Assembly: GCF_025363195.1 (NCBI RefSeq) | Contig: NZ_JANYEK010000079.1 | Location: forward strand, 31,999 to 95,998 | DNA length: 64,000 nt | Origin: Sphingomonas sp. | GTDB taxonomy: Bacteria > Pseudomonadota > Alphaproteobacteria > Sphingomonadales > Sphingomonadaceae | Reading direction: 5' to 3' | Part shown: piece by piece, positions 9,455 to 19,209 of the stretch | How positions within the stretch are numbered: position 1 is the first letter of the stretch | How the letters are laid out: the number at the start of each line of letters is the position of its first letter | Notes under the pieces: generated by a model | Databases searched by the model: none | What the model saw: only the letters and a program-made list of their open reading frames with translations | What the model was told of the DNA's origin: nothing | Translations under genes and position numbers: made by a program

Positions 9455-10309
9455 GTGCCGCATTTCATCGTCGTTTTATCCTGCCCGGATCGTCCCGGAG
9501 TGGTCGCCGCGGTCTCGGCGCATATCTTCGACTGCGGCGGAAATATCCTCGAATCCAGCCAGTATAACGACCCCGATAGCGACCGCTTCTTCCTGCGCAC
9601 GGCGTTCGTGCTGGCCGACGATGCGCGGCGGCATGCGCTGGAGGCGGGGTTTGACGATCTCGCCGCGCGCTACAGGATGCAAATCTCGCTGCGCGCCTGC
9701 GGCACGCGGCAACGGGTCCTGATCCTGGTGTCCAAGTTCGACCATTGCCTGGTCGACCTGCTTTACCGCCAGCGGATCGGCGAGTTGGATATGGAGGTGG
9801 TCGGCATCGTCTCGAACCATCCGTCGGCCGCGCTGGGCCAGCCCGATTTCGGCACGATCCCGTTCCATCACCTGCCCGTCACCACCGCGACCAAGGCGGC
9901 GCAGGAGGCGCGCATCCTTGCGTTGGTGGACGAGAGTGGTGCCGATCTGGTCGTCCTGGCGCGCTATATGCAGATCCTGTCGGACGATCTTGCCGCCGCG
10001 CTGTCGGGGCGGTGCATCAACATCCATCACAGCTTCCTGCCCGGTTTCAAGGGCGCCAAGCCATATCATCAGGCACATGCCCGCGGCGTCAAAGTGATCG
10101 GCGCGACGGCGCATTACGTCACCGCGGATCTCGACGAGGGGCCGATCATCGAACAGGATGTCGAACGAATCAGCCATGCCGATACGGCGGAAGATCTGGT
10201 GCGCAAGGGCCGGGACATCGAGCGCCGGGTGCTGTCGCGCGCGGTTGGTCTGCATCTGGAAGGGCGCGTGCTGCGCAACGGCGCCCGCACGATCGTCTTC
10301 AGGGACTGA
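9455..10309 (+). CDS. purU: Formyltetrahydrofolate deformylase
   Basis: 284 aa from GTG 9455, with AGGAGG-like sequence about 11 nt upstream. It hydrolyses 10-formyl-THF to formate and THF. The N-terminal ACT-like domain begins [19 protein letters not shown]. The C-terminal formyltransferase fold carries the catalytic Asn-His-Asp set in [19 protein letters not shown] and [14 protein letters not shown]. In many sarcosine/betaine operons PurU regenerates free THF after sarcosine oxidase has loaded it with C1 units. Its position directly behind soxBDAG and the transporter supports that role here rather than purine supply. Confidence 0.95.
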   Translation: MPHFIVVLSCPDRPGVVAAVSAHIFDCGGNILESSQYNDPDSDRFFLRTAFVLADDARRHALEAGFDDLAARYRMQISLRACGTRQRVLILVSKFDHCLVDLLYRQRIGELDMEVVGIVSNHPSAALGQPDFGTIPFHHLPVTTATKAAQEARILALVDESGADLVVLARYMQILSDDLAAALSGRCINIHHSFLPGFKGAKPYHQAHARGVKVIGATAHYVTADLDEGPIIEQDVERISHADTAEDLVRKGRDIERRVLSRAVGLHLEGRVLRNGARTIVFRD

Positions 10310-10314
10310 CCGCG

Positions 10315-11454
10315 ATGAGCCTGCTGATCCTAGCCGCCGCGACGACGATCGCGATCGATTATCGCGATGGGGCAAGCTGGCTGTGTCGACCGGGTCGGCA
10401 GGATATTTGCAGCGGCGACATCGCGAGCACGATCGTCTCGTCCGAGGGCGCGATGCGCAGCGCGGCTGTACCCAAGGCCGCCGCGCGCGACGTTGATTGT
10501 TTCTACGTGTATCCGACCGTTTCCCTCGACCCCGGCGATAATAGCGACCTGCATCCCGACGCGCAGGAACGGGACATGACGCAGGCGCAGCTCGCGCCGT
10601 TTCGCGGAGTGTGTCGCACCTTCGCGCCAATCTATCGGCAGGTCACGCTGACGGCGCTGCGCAAAGCGCTGGGTGGCAAGCCGGCTGCAGGGGATTTCGC
10701 TCTGGCGTATGCCGATGTGCGCAGCGCGTGGCGGGATTACATCGCCCATGACAATGGTGGCCGGCCATTCGTCCTGATCGGCCATAGCCAGGGCTCGGCG
10801 ATGCTGCAGCGGCTCGTCGTGGACGAGATCGACGGCAAGCCGATCCAGCGCAGGATGCTCTCGGCGATCCTGCCCGGGCGCAGCATAGCCGTGCCGCGCG
10901 GCAAAGATGTCGGCGGCGATTTCAAGGCCGTGCCGCTGTGCCGCTCGGCGACACAGACGGGCTGTGTCGTGACCTGGGCCAGCTATCGCGACACGGCGAC
11001 GCTACCGGCCAAGGCGCTGTTCGGGCGGGTGGCCGGCCCGGATATGGTTGCCGGCTGCACCAATCCCGCGCGACTTGCAGGCGGCCCCGCGCCGCTCGAT
11101 CCCGTGCTCGGGTCACCGTGGTGGGTGGGTGGCATCGCGCAATATGTGCAGCCCAAGGCAGGCTGGTCGGTGGCGGGGAAAGCCGTGCCGACCCGGTTCG
11201 TGAAGATGCCGGGCCTCCTCACCGGTGAATGCGTCGCGCGGGACGGGGCAAGTTTCCTTGCGGTCCATTTCGTGCCCGGCGATGCTCAGCCGCTGGCCGA
11301 TACGGTCGCGGGCACCGCGGCGATCGGCGACCTGGCCTATCCGGATTGGGGTTTCCACGTCGTCGATATCGCGATCGTCCAGGGCGATCTGATCCGCCTG
11401 GTCGCGCACCAGCGCGTTGCCTATCGGGCGCGGAACCCGAAAACTTGGCGGTAG
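10315..11454 (+). CDS. DUF3089 family alpha/beta-hydrolase-like secreted protein
   Basis: 379 aa from ATG 10315; the track ORF from 9745 is a frame extension through purU. The N-terminus MSLLILAAATTIAID is a short hydrophobic leader. The family hallmark VDCFYVYPTVSLDPGDNSD is present, and a nucleophile elbow GHSQGSAM fits an alpha/beta hydrolase. DUF3089 proteins are lipase/esterase-like with no well-defined substrate. It lies 5 bp after purU, so it is probably co-transcribed, and it ends at a bidirectional hairpin shared with the convergent TonB receptor gene. One possibility is release of the operon's substrate from an ester. Confidence 0.85.
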   Translation: MSLLILAAATTIAIDYRDGASWLCRPGRQDICSGDIASTIVSSEGAMRSAAVPKAAARDVDCFYVYPTVSLDPGDNSDLHPDAQERDMTQAQLAPFRGVCRTFAPIYRQVTLTALRKALGGKPAAGDFALAYADVRSAWRDYIAHDNGGRPFVLIGHSQGSAMLQRLVVDEIDGKPIQRRMLSAILPGRSIAVPRGKDVGGDFKAVPLCRSATQTGCVVTWASYRDTATLPAKALFGRVAGPDMVAGCTNPARLAGGPAPLDPVLGSPWWVGGIAQYVQPKAGWSVAGKAVPTRFVKMPGLLTGECVARDGASFLAVHFVPGDAQPLADTVAGTAAIGDLAYPDWGFHVVDIAIVQGDLIRLVAHQRVAYRARNPKTWR

Positions 11455-11482
11455 GCTCCGGCCGGGATCATCCGGCCGGAGC
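11455..11482. terminator. Bidirectional terminator hairpin between convergent genes
   Basis: A perfect 11-bp stem (GCTCCGGCCGG / CCGGCCGGAGC) with a 6-nt loop GATCAT starts one base after the DUF3089 stop and ends 6 bp before the end of the convergent TonB receptor gene. No long T-run follows on either side. Its position between two converging stops makes a shared terminator the simplest reading. Confidence 0.75.
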
Positions 11483-11488
11483 ATATCC

Positions 11489-13999
11489 TCAGAATTTCAC
11501 TTTCGCGCGTACGCCGATCGTGCGGGGGCGGGCATAGGTCACGCGGCTGCCGGCTTGATAGACCTGATAATAGGTCGCCCGCGCAATGTTCACGACGCCG
11601 ACTCCATTGGCCAGGTTGTTGCCGTACAGGCCGAATTCGAACTGCCCGACATCATAAGCGATCGACGCGCTCAGATTGTGCGATTCGGGGATCACCGCAT
11701 AGGTCTGGCTCGGGCCGCTGGCGGTCAGCTTGCCGGCGACCAACGTCGTGCTGAAATTGTTGAAGGTTGTGTTCTGGGTCGACTGATATTGATAGCCGGC
11801 CTGCAGATGCAGATCGCCGTCGCCCAACTTGTGATCGTAAAAGGCCTGCGCGTTGGCGGTGAATTGCGGGTAATAGGGTGTCCGGTCACCGTCGAAGGCC
11901 CCGACCGTGGGAATATCGCCCTTGGCATGCGAATCGTTGTACGAACCGCTCAGTGACAGCGTGATATCCGGCGTCACCTTGACCATCGATTCGAGTTCGA
12001 CGCCCTTGCTGGTGATCTTGCCCTTGTTGTCGGTGAAGAAATACGAGCAGTTCAGCCGCAAGCGCGTCTGCACGTCGCTCCAGTCGATATAATATGCGCT
12101 GGCGTTGAGCGTGATCCGGCCACCGGCCAGCTTGGCCTTTTCGCCGATCGTATAGTTCCACAATTTGTCCGGGCCGAACGTCAGCGGTGCGGCCGTGTAG
12201 CCATAAGCGGCGAGGTTCTGGGTACATTGCCCGGCGATGCCGGAATTGCCGAGCGGCACCGGCTGGTTGCCGCCGCCATAGCGAAAGCCCTTCGCGACTT
12301 CGCCGTAAATCATGAAATCGTCGTTGACGTGATAGGAGATATTGCCGCGCGGATTGACGCCGTTCGACTTCAGCGTGGCATTGGTGGTCAGCGGGACGTG
12401 ATTGACCACGCCGTAGACGCCGCTTTCGAACAGAAAATATTTCTCCTTGAAGTCGAAATATCGCAGGCCCGCCGTCAGGTCGAGCTTGGACGTCGCGTGC
12501 CATGTGCCGTCGGCATAGAAAGCGAGTTGATGCTCGTCGACATCCTGCAGGCCGGAGAAGATGTCGTCTTTCTGGAATGCCGCATCGACGGTCTGCGAAT
12601 CGTACTGGCCGCCCGGCACGTTGAATGGGCCGTAGAAATAATTCTGATAGGACAATTTGTCGAAGCCGGGCGTCGGAATGTCCTGACGCAGATGCCGCTT
12701 CTGCTTTTCGTAGAATGCGCCGACGGTCCAGCTGACCGGGCCGCCGGGTTTGGAGACCAGCCGGATTTCGCCCATGTAATCCTTCAGCTTCTGGTCGATC
12801 TGGTAGAGTTCGGCCGGCAGCGCCAGAGCAAGGGCGTTGCTATAGGCGGTCGGGGCCGGGAACAGCGGATAGCTCGTGCTGCTCGGCGCTATTCCCGATC
12901 CGTAATCCTGGAAGAAATAGCCGATCTGCGGCTCGACGCTGGCGGCGAAGCCGATCGCGCGGTCGGTATAGGCGCCGGTCGCGATCAGGTTGGCGAAGCC
13001 GACGTCGTAATCCGCGCCCAGCGTATAGAGGCGGAAGCGATCGTCCGTACCCTCAGGGCCGTTCGTCAGGATGGTGTAGGGCTTCAGCCCGTCGAAGGCG
13101 GAGTTGAGCCCGTGGGCGATACTGCGTTCGTAGGTGAAGCTGCCGTCGATCGTCAGGTCCGGCGTCGGCACCCAGCGTACCGCTACCCGGCCCTGATAGG
13201 TGTCGTTGCGGTTGGCGTTCTGCTTGTTGCGCTTGCCGATATTGTCGATGAAGCCGCCGTCGCGCCCAACATAGAAATTGGCGCGAACCGCCAGCGTATC
13301 GGACACGATCGGCAGGTTGATCATGCCGCGAAGGTTGTAGCTCGCCTCGCCGTGGTCGGTGGTCGCCGCACCGGTTTCCGCATTGCCGAAAAAGCTGTGG
13401 AGATCGGGCTTGGCCGTTACGAACCGCACCGTGCCGGCCATCGACCCGGCCCCGAAAAGCGTGCCCTGTGGCCCGCGCAGGATTTCGACGCGCTCCAGAT
13501 CGTAGATCTTCAGATCGGGCGTCTGGCCTTGGACCGAGATCGGCGTGTCGTCGAGATAGACGGCGACGAGCGAGCGATCAGACGTGTCCGACGAGGCATA
13601 ACCGCCGGTCGACAGGCCGCGCATGTTGAACTTGTTATAGCCTGGCCCGCCCTCCGTGATCGACAGCGAAGGCGTGAATTTCGCGAGATCGACCAAATTG
13701 CCCTGGCCGGATTTTGTGATCTGCTCGATGTTCACCACGGCGACCGCGATCGGCACATTCTGCAGCGACTGCGCGCCGGACCGGTTGGCAGTCACGACGA
13801 TGTCGCTGAGTTCCGAGCTTGGAGCTTGAGTGTCTGCCTTCGCGGGTTTTGCGTCCTGCGCAGCGGCGGGTGCGGCGAGACCGATGCTCGATGCGAAGGC
13901 CAACGCTGCGACGGAGGCCGTCCAGCGCAAGCCGCGGGTCATGCGATCAGCCGGCCTGGTGTCGGTCTCAAACCCGGTTTTGGTCTCGAACGGCGTCAT
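11489..13999 (-). CDS. TonB-dependent receptor
   Basis: 836 aa from ATG at 13999; a GTG at 14029 would add 10 residues. The signal peptide is long, with the hydrophobic core SVAALAFASSIGLAAPAAA and likely cleavage before QDAK. The plug domain follows: SDIVVTANRSGAQSLQNVPIAV, NMRGLSTGG and VEILRGPQGTLFGAGSMAGTVRF. A 22-strand barrel is expected, ending in an aromatic residue (VRAKVKF), the outer-membrane assembly signal. It resembles the sphingomonad receptors that import diverse organic compounds rather than a specific siderophore receptor. It lies downstream of the sulfotransferase gene on the same strand with a 170-bp gap and could serve uptake for either flanking operon. Confidence 0.95.
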   Translation of the reverse strand: MTPFETKTGFETDTRPADRMTRGLRWTASVAALAFASSIGLAAPAAAQDAKPAKADTQAPSSELSDIVVTANRSGAQSLQNVPIAVAVVNIEQITKSGQGNLVDLAKFTPSLSITEGGPGYNKFNMRGLSTGGYASSDTSDRSLVAVYLDDTPISVQGQTPDLKIYDLERVEILRGPQGTLFGAGSMAGTVRFVTAKPDLHSFFGNAETGAATTDHGEASYNLRGMINLPIVSDTLAVRANFYVGRDGGFIDNIGKRNKQNANRNDTYQGRVAVRWVPTPDLTIDGSFTYERSIAHGLNSAFDGLKPYTILTNGPEGTDDRFRLYTLGADYDVGFANLIATGAYTDRAIGFAASVEPQIGYFFQDYGSGIAPSSTSYPLFPAPTAYSNALALALPAELYQIDQKLKDYMGEIRLVSKPGGPVSWTVGAFYEKQKRHLRQDIPTPGFDKLSYQNYFYGPFNVPGGQYDSQTVDAAFQKDDIFSGLQDVDEHQLAFYADGTWHATSKLDLTAGLRYFDFKEKYFLFESGVYGVVNHVPLTTNATLKSNGVNPRGNISYHVNDDFMIYGEVAKGFRYGGGNQPVPLGNSGIAGQCTQNLAAYGYTAAPLTFGPDKLWNYTIGEKAKLAGGRITLNASAYYIDWSDVQTRLRLNCSYFFTDNKGKITSKGVELESMVKVTPDITLSLSGSYNDSHAKGDIPTVGAFDGDRTPYYPQFTANAQAFYDHKLGDGDLHLQAGYQYQSTQNTTFNNFSTTLVAGKLTASGPSQTYAVIPESHNLSASIAYDVGQFEFGLYGNNLANGVGVVNIARATYYQVYQAGSRVTYARPRTIGVRAKVKF

Positions 14000-14171
14000 C
14001 TTAGGGCCCCCCACTATATATCTTTCCACAGGATCGGCCCGGGGCTTGCAATCCGCGGCGCGTGTTCGCGCTTCGATGCGGACAGCTTTGTCCCTGCTCT
14101 TCCCATGCCCAAGCTCCCCCTAAATCCTCCAACCGAAAAACATTATAATCGGATGCGTCCATCCAATATTG

Positions 14172-16136
14172 TCATCCTGCCGTAACAGCGTCGTCTTCGC
14201 TCCGGCCCTGAAGCCCGGCGAACAGCGGTCCCAGCCAGGGTTCGAATCGCCGCCAACGCCCGACCGATCCCCGATAGATCGGCTGGCGGACTTGTTCCGA
14301 GCTGGCGGTGCGCACTGCACGGGATGTTTCGAAGAAACTTAAGCAGGCGGGGTCGAACGGCAGGCCACAATGGTCGAGCAACCGCCGCGTCTGCCCTTCT
14401 GCGTCATCGACCAGCATCTCGTATTCCACCCGCAGCACACGACCGGCCAAAACCGCGTCGAAATGCCGCATCAGCCGCACATAGGCGGCATGGTAGCGCC
14501 CGAGATCGCCAAGATCGTAGCTATAACCTTGGCCCCCAGCGAAGCTTTGAGAGAATAGCGACATGCAACAATCGCGCGCGTCCCGCCGCGCGTCGATGAT
14601 TCGCGCGCCGGGCAGCATCAGGTGGATCAGCCCGACGTGCAGGACGTTGCCGGGAAACTTGTCGACGAAATAGGGTCGATCCTTATGCCGTCGACGCTGC
14701 GTCCGCGAAATATAGTCTGTCCCCAAGGCGGCGAAATCCAGTCCGGGCAATGACGCAAGACCATCTGGGTAGGACAGACCGGCAGGCATGTGCTGGGCGA
14801 TGGCCCGGGCGATGGCCGTGAGGTCCGGCAATTCGGATGCCCCCTCAACCAGGGGATGCGAGGCGAGAATCTGCTCGACCAGGCTGGAACCGGAGCGTGG
14901 CATGCCCAGCACGAAGATCGGACCACGGGCGGCGTGGCCGACGCCTTTGCGCGAGTCGAGGAACGGCCTGTCGAAGGTTGCGATCGTGCGATCGATGAAC
15001 GCGTCGTGCGCGTCGGCATCGTGTGACACCGACAGTCTGCGCAGCGCATTGGCGCGCAGATAGTCGGCAAATGCGCGCTCATGATCGCCGCGATCTTCGT
15101 GCGCACGGCCAAGTGCGAAATGAAGATAGGATCGCGATTCGGCGTCCGGTTCGGTGCCGGAAACCAGCCGTTTCATATCGCGAATGTCCTCGGCGGTGAT
15201 CGCGCCGGTCTTCAGGTCGGCTAAGCTCCAATAGGCTTCGGCAAAAGCGGGGACGAGCCGAATGGCCGTGCGATACGCCGCCACCGCTTCGTCACGCCGA
15301 CCGAGCGCGCGGAGAGTGTGACCATAACTCTGCCAGATACGGGCATCGTCGGGTGCGAGGCGGGTAGCGCGGGCGAGCAGATCGGCGGCGTCCGCTTCGC
15401 GCGCCAGGTTCATCAGGATCGCCGCGCGCAGGGCAATGGCGGCTACCAGATCCGGTGCCGCCGCGACCACGCGGTCGATCTCAACTAAAGCAGGGCCATC
15501 TTCACCGGCGCGGTACAACGCCTCGGCACGCCGTAGCGATGCAGGCAAATAGCCTGGCGCATTAACCAGCGCGGCGCCCAGCACACGCGCTGCAGCGTCA
15601 TAGAGACCCGCAGCCATGCCGACCTCCGCGATCACGCAGGCGGCGGCGACATCGCCTGCATCCAGCCCGAAACCCGTGCGCAAGGCATCCTGAGCGGCTG
15701 CATCCCCACGTAGAAACCCGGTGATGCGCGCCTGCAAGGCAGGGCTCGATAATGTCGCCGCGAGACGCTGATCGATCCGCGAAACGCCGGCGATCATGGC
15801 GAGATCGCGCAAGGCATGGTTTGCCAACAGCGCGCCCGGATTGAGCGTGGTCGCGTGGGCGAGTGCGGCATTCGCCGCGTCGATCCGCCCGATCATTGCC
15901 TGTGCCAGGCCGAGTTCGCAGTGCACGCCCCAGGCGCGCGGCAATCGCGCCGCCAGCGGCGTGAGCAAAGCCAGCGCCCCCAGGCTGTCGCCGCACCGTC
16001 GCCGGGCCACCGCAAGCAGCAATATCGCTTCGCTCGATGGCGCGGCGCGGCTGGCCTGTTCCGCCAGCCGTCGCGCCGCCTGTGGATCGACGCCAAGCAG
16101 GCGCTTCGCTTCGGCAAGGAGAGCAGATGCTGTCAT
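14172..16136 (-). CDS. TPR repeat-containing sulfotransferase family protein
   Basis: 654 aa from ATG 16136 (MTASALLAEAKRLLG); another ATG at 16145 adds three residues. The N-terminal ~370 residues are TPR-like helical repeats (for example DARIWQSYGHTLRALGRRDEAVAAYRTA). The C-terminal domain has the PAPS-binding 5'-phosphosulfate loop (FVLGMPRSGSSLVEQIL) and a 3'-phosphate-type motif (RRDARDCCMSLFSQSF). Such TPR-sulfotransferases are common in sphingomonads, often next to TonB receptors and peptidases, and their acceptors are mostly unknown. The gene is divergent from the S15 hydrolase across a 137-bp promoter region. Confidence 0.88.
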   Translation of the reverse strand: MTASALLAEAKRLLGVDPQAARRLAEQASRAAPSSEAILLLAVARRRCGDSLGALALLTPLAARLPRAWGVHCELGLAQAMIGRIDAANAALAHATTLNPGALLANHALRDLAMIAGVSRIDQRLAATLSSPALQARITGFLRGDAAAQDALRTGFGLDAGDVAAACVIAEVGMAAGLYDAAARVLGAALVNAPGYLPASLRRAEALYRAGEDGPALVEIDRVVAAAPDLVAAIALRAAILMNLAREADAADLLARATRLAPDDARIWQSYGHTLRALGRRDEAVAAYRTAIRLVPAFAEAYWSLADLKTGAITAEDIRDMKRLVSGTEPDAESRSYLHFALGRAHEDRGDHERAFADYLRANALRRLSVSHDADAHDAFIDRTIATFDRPFLDSRKGVGHAARGPIFVLGMPRSGSSLVEQILASHPLVEGASELPDLTAIARAIAQHMPAGLSYPDGLASLPGLDFAALGTDYISRTQRRRHKDRPYFVDKFPGNVLHVGLIHLMLPGARIIDARRDARDCCMSLFSQSFAGGQGYSYDLGDLGRYHAAYVRLMRHFDAVLAGRVLRVEYEMLVDDAEGQTRRLLDHCGLPFDPACLSFFETSRAVRTASSEQVRQPIYRGSVGRWRRFEPWLGPLFAGLQGRSEDDAVTAG

Positions 16137-16273
16137 GGTCACCATCGTCACCGCTATCGTCGCCCCGCTCAAGGGGCGATACGTATTTGGCAAAAGGCTG
16201 ACAGTAAATTGCATTGGGCAGGCGCCGGGGAGAGGTTCAGCCTCGGAACTTGGAGCTGCAACGTGGAGGAAAA

Positions 16274-18340
16274 ATGGGCAGTACGAGGCGTGAATTGCTG
16301 GCGGCGGCCGCAACCGGGATCGTGCTGGGCAGCCGGGCGGCGGCTGCTGCTGCCGATGTGGATCGTTGGCAATTGCCGGCAAAAGGCAAGGTGGAGCGGA
16401 TCGAGCTGGTCGAGATCCCGATGCTCGATGGTATCATGCTGCGCGGTCGGCTGTGGCTTCCCGCCGATCCCGCCGCCCGCCCCGCACCCGTGGTGCTGGA
16501 ATATATCCCTTATCGCACCCGCGACGCCTATAGCGCTGCTGACGATCATTGGGGCGATGTGCTGGCCTCGCACGGCATCGCCTTTGCCCGCATCGATATT
16601 CGCGGAACGGGCGATTCCGACGGCTTGCTGCACGACGAATATCTCGCCAGCGAGCAGGACGATGCGGTTGAGATCATTGCGTGGCTCGCGGCGCAAAGCT
16701 GGTGCAACGGCGCGGTCGGCATGCGCGGGATTTCCTGGGGCGGATTCTCCACCTTGCAAACGGCGATGCGCAATCCTCCGGCGCTGAAGGCGATCATGCC
16801 GATGGCCTGTTCGGACCGCCGCTATACCGACGATGCGCACTATGTCGGCGGTTGCCTTGGCATGACCAACTTTAAATGGGGCGCGAATTTCAAAGCCGTG
16901 ATGGCCGCGCCGCCGGACCCTGCGATGGTTGGCGCCAAATGGCAGGCCATGTGGCGCGAGCGGCTGGAAGCTTCCCCGCCGATCATCGCCCGCTGGACGC
17001 AGCATCGTAGCGAAGATGCTTATTGGCGGCACGGATCGTTACGGTTCGATTACGGGGCGATCCAATGCCCAACCTATATCGTCGGCGGCTGGGCCGATGC
17101 CTATGTCCATTCGGTCCCGCGCATGCTCGAGGGGCTGAGCTGCCCCCGTAAGGCCCTGGTCGGCCCTTGGGGCCATACCTATGCCTGGCTTGGCGGCCCC
17201 GGCCCAGCGCTGGATTGGGCGTATGAGGAAATTCGCTGGTGGTCGCATTGGCTGCGGGGCGCGAAGACCGGGATCATGGACGGCCCCGCGCTGCGCTTCT
17301 ACCGCCCGGACACCGTGCCGGCGCAATCCGCCCCTGGTGCCACGCCCGGCTCCTGGGGGGCAGAGCACGCTTGGCCCTCGCCGTATATCGCGAAGCGAAC
17401 CTATTATTTGACGGACGATGGCCTGTCGCCGGGGCCGGGCAAGTCGACCCCGCGCACGCACCGTTCGCATAACGTTGTCGGCCTGAACACGCCTGAATGG
17501 GTGCCGTTCGGCCAGCAGGAGATGCCGGGCGACCAGCGGGCCGACGATGCCCTGTCGATCGTCTATGACAGCGCCCCACTGGCGGTCGATGTCGAACTGC
17601 TCGGGGTGCCGAACATCCGCCTGCGCCTCGCGGCCGATCGACCAGCGGCGCAAGTGGCGGTACGTTTGTGCAAGGTGCTGCCCGATGGCACGTCGTGGCG
17701 CATAGGGTATGGCCTACTCGATCTCACCCACCGCAACGGCCATGCGGCTCCCGAGCCGGTCGTCCCGGGCAAAGCCTTTAACATCGCACTCGACCTCGGT
17801 TTTCTGGCGCAGCGGCTGCAAGCCGGCGAACGTCTGCGCGTCGCGATCTCCGAAGGATTGTGGCCGTTGGTCTGGCCGTCGCCCGACAGCCCGACGTTGA
17901 CACTCTATCCCGATGCATCGGCGATTACTTTGCCAATCCGGGCGGCGCCGCTGGTCGAACCGGCGATGCCGATCGCGACCGTGGACATCGCGGCTGATGC
18001 TGGCGCGGTGAAGGTGACGATGGATATCGACGGCGACGCCATAAGGGTATCGGGCGTGTGGCCGGATACTCGGCGCACCTCGGCCAACGGCACGATCCTG
18101 TCGGGTTTTGGGCCGAACACCGATGCCAGCATCGTCCGTGATAAACCCAATACATGTCGTTGGACTGGGGAGAAAGTCAGTCGCTATCGGCGTGGCGATT
18201 GGGATTGCAGCCTGCGCGTAACGTTCGCGGTCGTCGAATCGCAGTCGTCCTGGGTCGTCGATGAACGGATCGAGGCATTTCAGAACGGCAAACGCGTGTT
18301 TGATCGCCCGCATCGCACGGTAATCGCGCGTGGAGTGTAG
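16274..18340 (+). CDS. CocE/NonD family hydrolase (S15 X-Pro dipeptidyl-peptidase type)
   Basis: 688 aa from ATG 16274, with a strong GGAGG at 16265. The track start at 16214 is an upstream extension. The N-terminus STRRELLAAAATGIVLG has twin arginines before a hydrophobic stretch and an AAAAA region, so Tat export is likely. The S15 catalytic core shows the nucleophile in GMRGISWGG, the motif FARIDIRGTGDSDG, and HTYAWLGGPGPALDW, which may carry the charge-relay region. A C-terminal jelly-roll (PepX_C) domain follows. Substrates in the family are acyl esters, amides or X-Pro peptides. It is divergent from the sulfotransferase/TonB receptor pair and may work with it on peptides or modified amino acids. 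Confidence 0.9.
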   Translation: MGSTRRELLAAAATGIVLGSRAAAAAADVDRWQLPAKGKVERIELVEIPMLDGIMLRGRLWLPADPAARPAPVVLEYIPYRTRDAYSAADDHWGDVLASHGIAFARIDIRGTGDSDGLLHDEYLASEQDDAVEIIAWLAAQSWCNGAVGMRGISWGGFSTLQTAMRNPPALKAIMPMACSDRRYTDDAHYVGGCLGMTNFKWGANFKAVMAAPPDPAMVGAKWQAMWRERLEASPPIIARWTQHRSEDAYWRHGSLRFDYGAIQCPTYIVGGWADAYVHSVPRMLEGLSCPRKALVGPWGHTYAWLGGPGPALDWAYEEIRWWSHWLRGAKTGIMDGPALRFYRPDTVPAQSAPGATPGSWGAEHAWPSPYIAKRTYYLTDDGLSPGPGKSTPRTHRSHNVVGLNTPEWVPFGQQEMPGDQRADDALSIVYDSAPLAVDVELLGVPNIRLRLAADRPAAQVAVRLCKVLPDGTSWRIGYGLLDLTHRNGHAAPEPVVPGKAFNIALDLGFLAQRLQAGERLRVAISEGLWPLVWPSPDSPTLTLYPDASAITLPIRAAPLVEPAMPIATVDIAADAGAVKVTMDIDGDAIRVSGVWPDTRRTSANGTILSGFGPNTDASIVRDKPNTCRWTGEKVSRYRRGDWDCSLRVTFAVVESQSSWVVDERIEAFQNGKRVFDRPHRTVIARGV

Positions 18341-18626
18341 GATTGCGAATGCGAACCTGGCGGCGCTCTCGATACTTTCGCTGTGGACTGTCGCCGATGG
18401 GGATGCGGTGGGCACGATTTGCCCGGGCATGGCGGCGTAAACATGGCGCGCGCATAGGGGAGCAGGCGTCAGGCCCTGCGCCGAAGCTTTTGCTCGATGC
18501 GCGTAAAGACCAGTAGGTTGAGGCTGCGAGCAGAGCGATCGTTGCCGTCTTGAATCGCGCGCTGCGACAACCACAAGCCGATCGCCTGGACCAGCCCTTT
18601 TTTAAACCCGACCGAGGCCGAAGGTC
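18341..18626. other. 286-bp region between convergent S15 hydrolase and bfr
   Basis: No convincing gene. ORFs here have no start with a ribosome site and no recognisable motif. A T6 run at about 18598-18603 follows no clear stem, so I do not call a terminator. Confidence 0.5.
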
Positions 18627-19112
18627 TCAGATCTCCTCGTTCGCGGGCTTGCTCTGCAATTGGACGTAATTCTCGATGCCCATGCGCTGGATCATCTCGA
18701 ACTGGCGTTCCAGCGTGTCGACATGCTCTTCCTCGCTGTCCAGAATCTGCCGGAACAGGTCGCGGCTGACATAATCGCGGACCTTCTCGCAATGCTCGAT
18801 CGCGTCGCGAAGCGGAGGCAGGGCCTCCATTTCCAGGTCGAGATCGGCTTGCAGCACTTCCTGCACCGATTCCCCGATGCGCAGGCGCCCGAGCAGCTGG
18901 AAATTGGGTAGGCCGTCGAGGAACAGGATACGCTCCGCGACCATGTCGGCGTGCTTCATCTCGTCGATCGATTCGTGCTTCTCGAACTCGGCGAGCTTGC
19001 GCACGCCCCAATGGTCATACAGCCGGTAATGCAGCCAATATTGGTTGATCGCGGTCAGCTCGTTCTTGAGCACCTCGTTCAGATAATCGATAACCTTGGG
19101 GTCGCCACGCAT
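18627..19112 (-). CDS. bfr: Bacterioferritin
   Basis: 161 aa from ATG 19112 (MRGDPKVIDYLNEVL); the track start 15 codons upstream is not needed. It is an iron-storage 24-mer with haem and a di-iron ferroxidase centre in the cytoplasm. Counting from this start, the ferroxidase and haem ligands fall exactly on the standard numbers: Glu18, Glu51, Met52 (haem) and His54 (DEMKH), with a second EEEH motif (LDSEEEHVDTLE) giving Glu127/His130. The bfd gene lies 97 bp upstream on the same strand, so both may be read from the Fur-like control region in front of bfd. Confidence 0.96.
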   Translation of the reverse strand: MRGDPKVIDYLNEVLKNELTAINQYWLHYRLYDHWGVRKLAEFEKHESIDEMKHADMVAERILFLDGLPNFQLLGRLRIGESVQEVLQADLDLEMEALPPLRDAIEHCEKVRDYVSRDLFRQILDSEEEHVDTLERQFEMIQRMGIENYVQLQSKPANEEI

Positions 19113-19209
19113 TGAATGTCTCCGTTCGTCCCGCAACCCTATAGCCCAGGCAAGCACACCGCACAGCTAGAAAATGGCGGATTTCTGGGAGTTTCACGGT
19201 CTGCGAACG

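Noticed and set aside
12227-14185. 652-aa plus-strand ORF opposite the TonB receptor
   Set aside because: Composition-driven shadow; the receptor's plug and barrel motifs lie on the minus strand.
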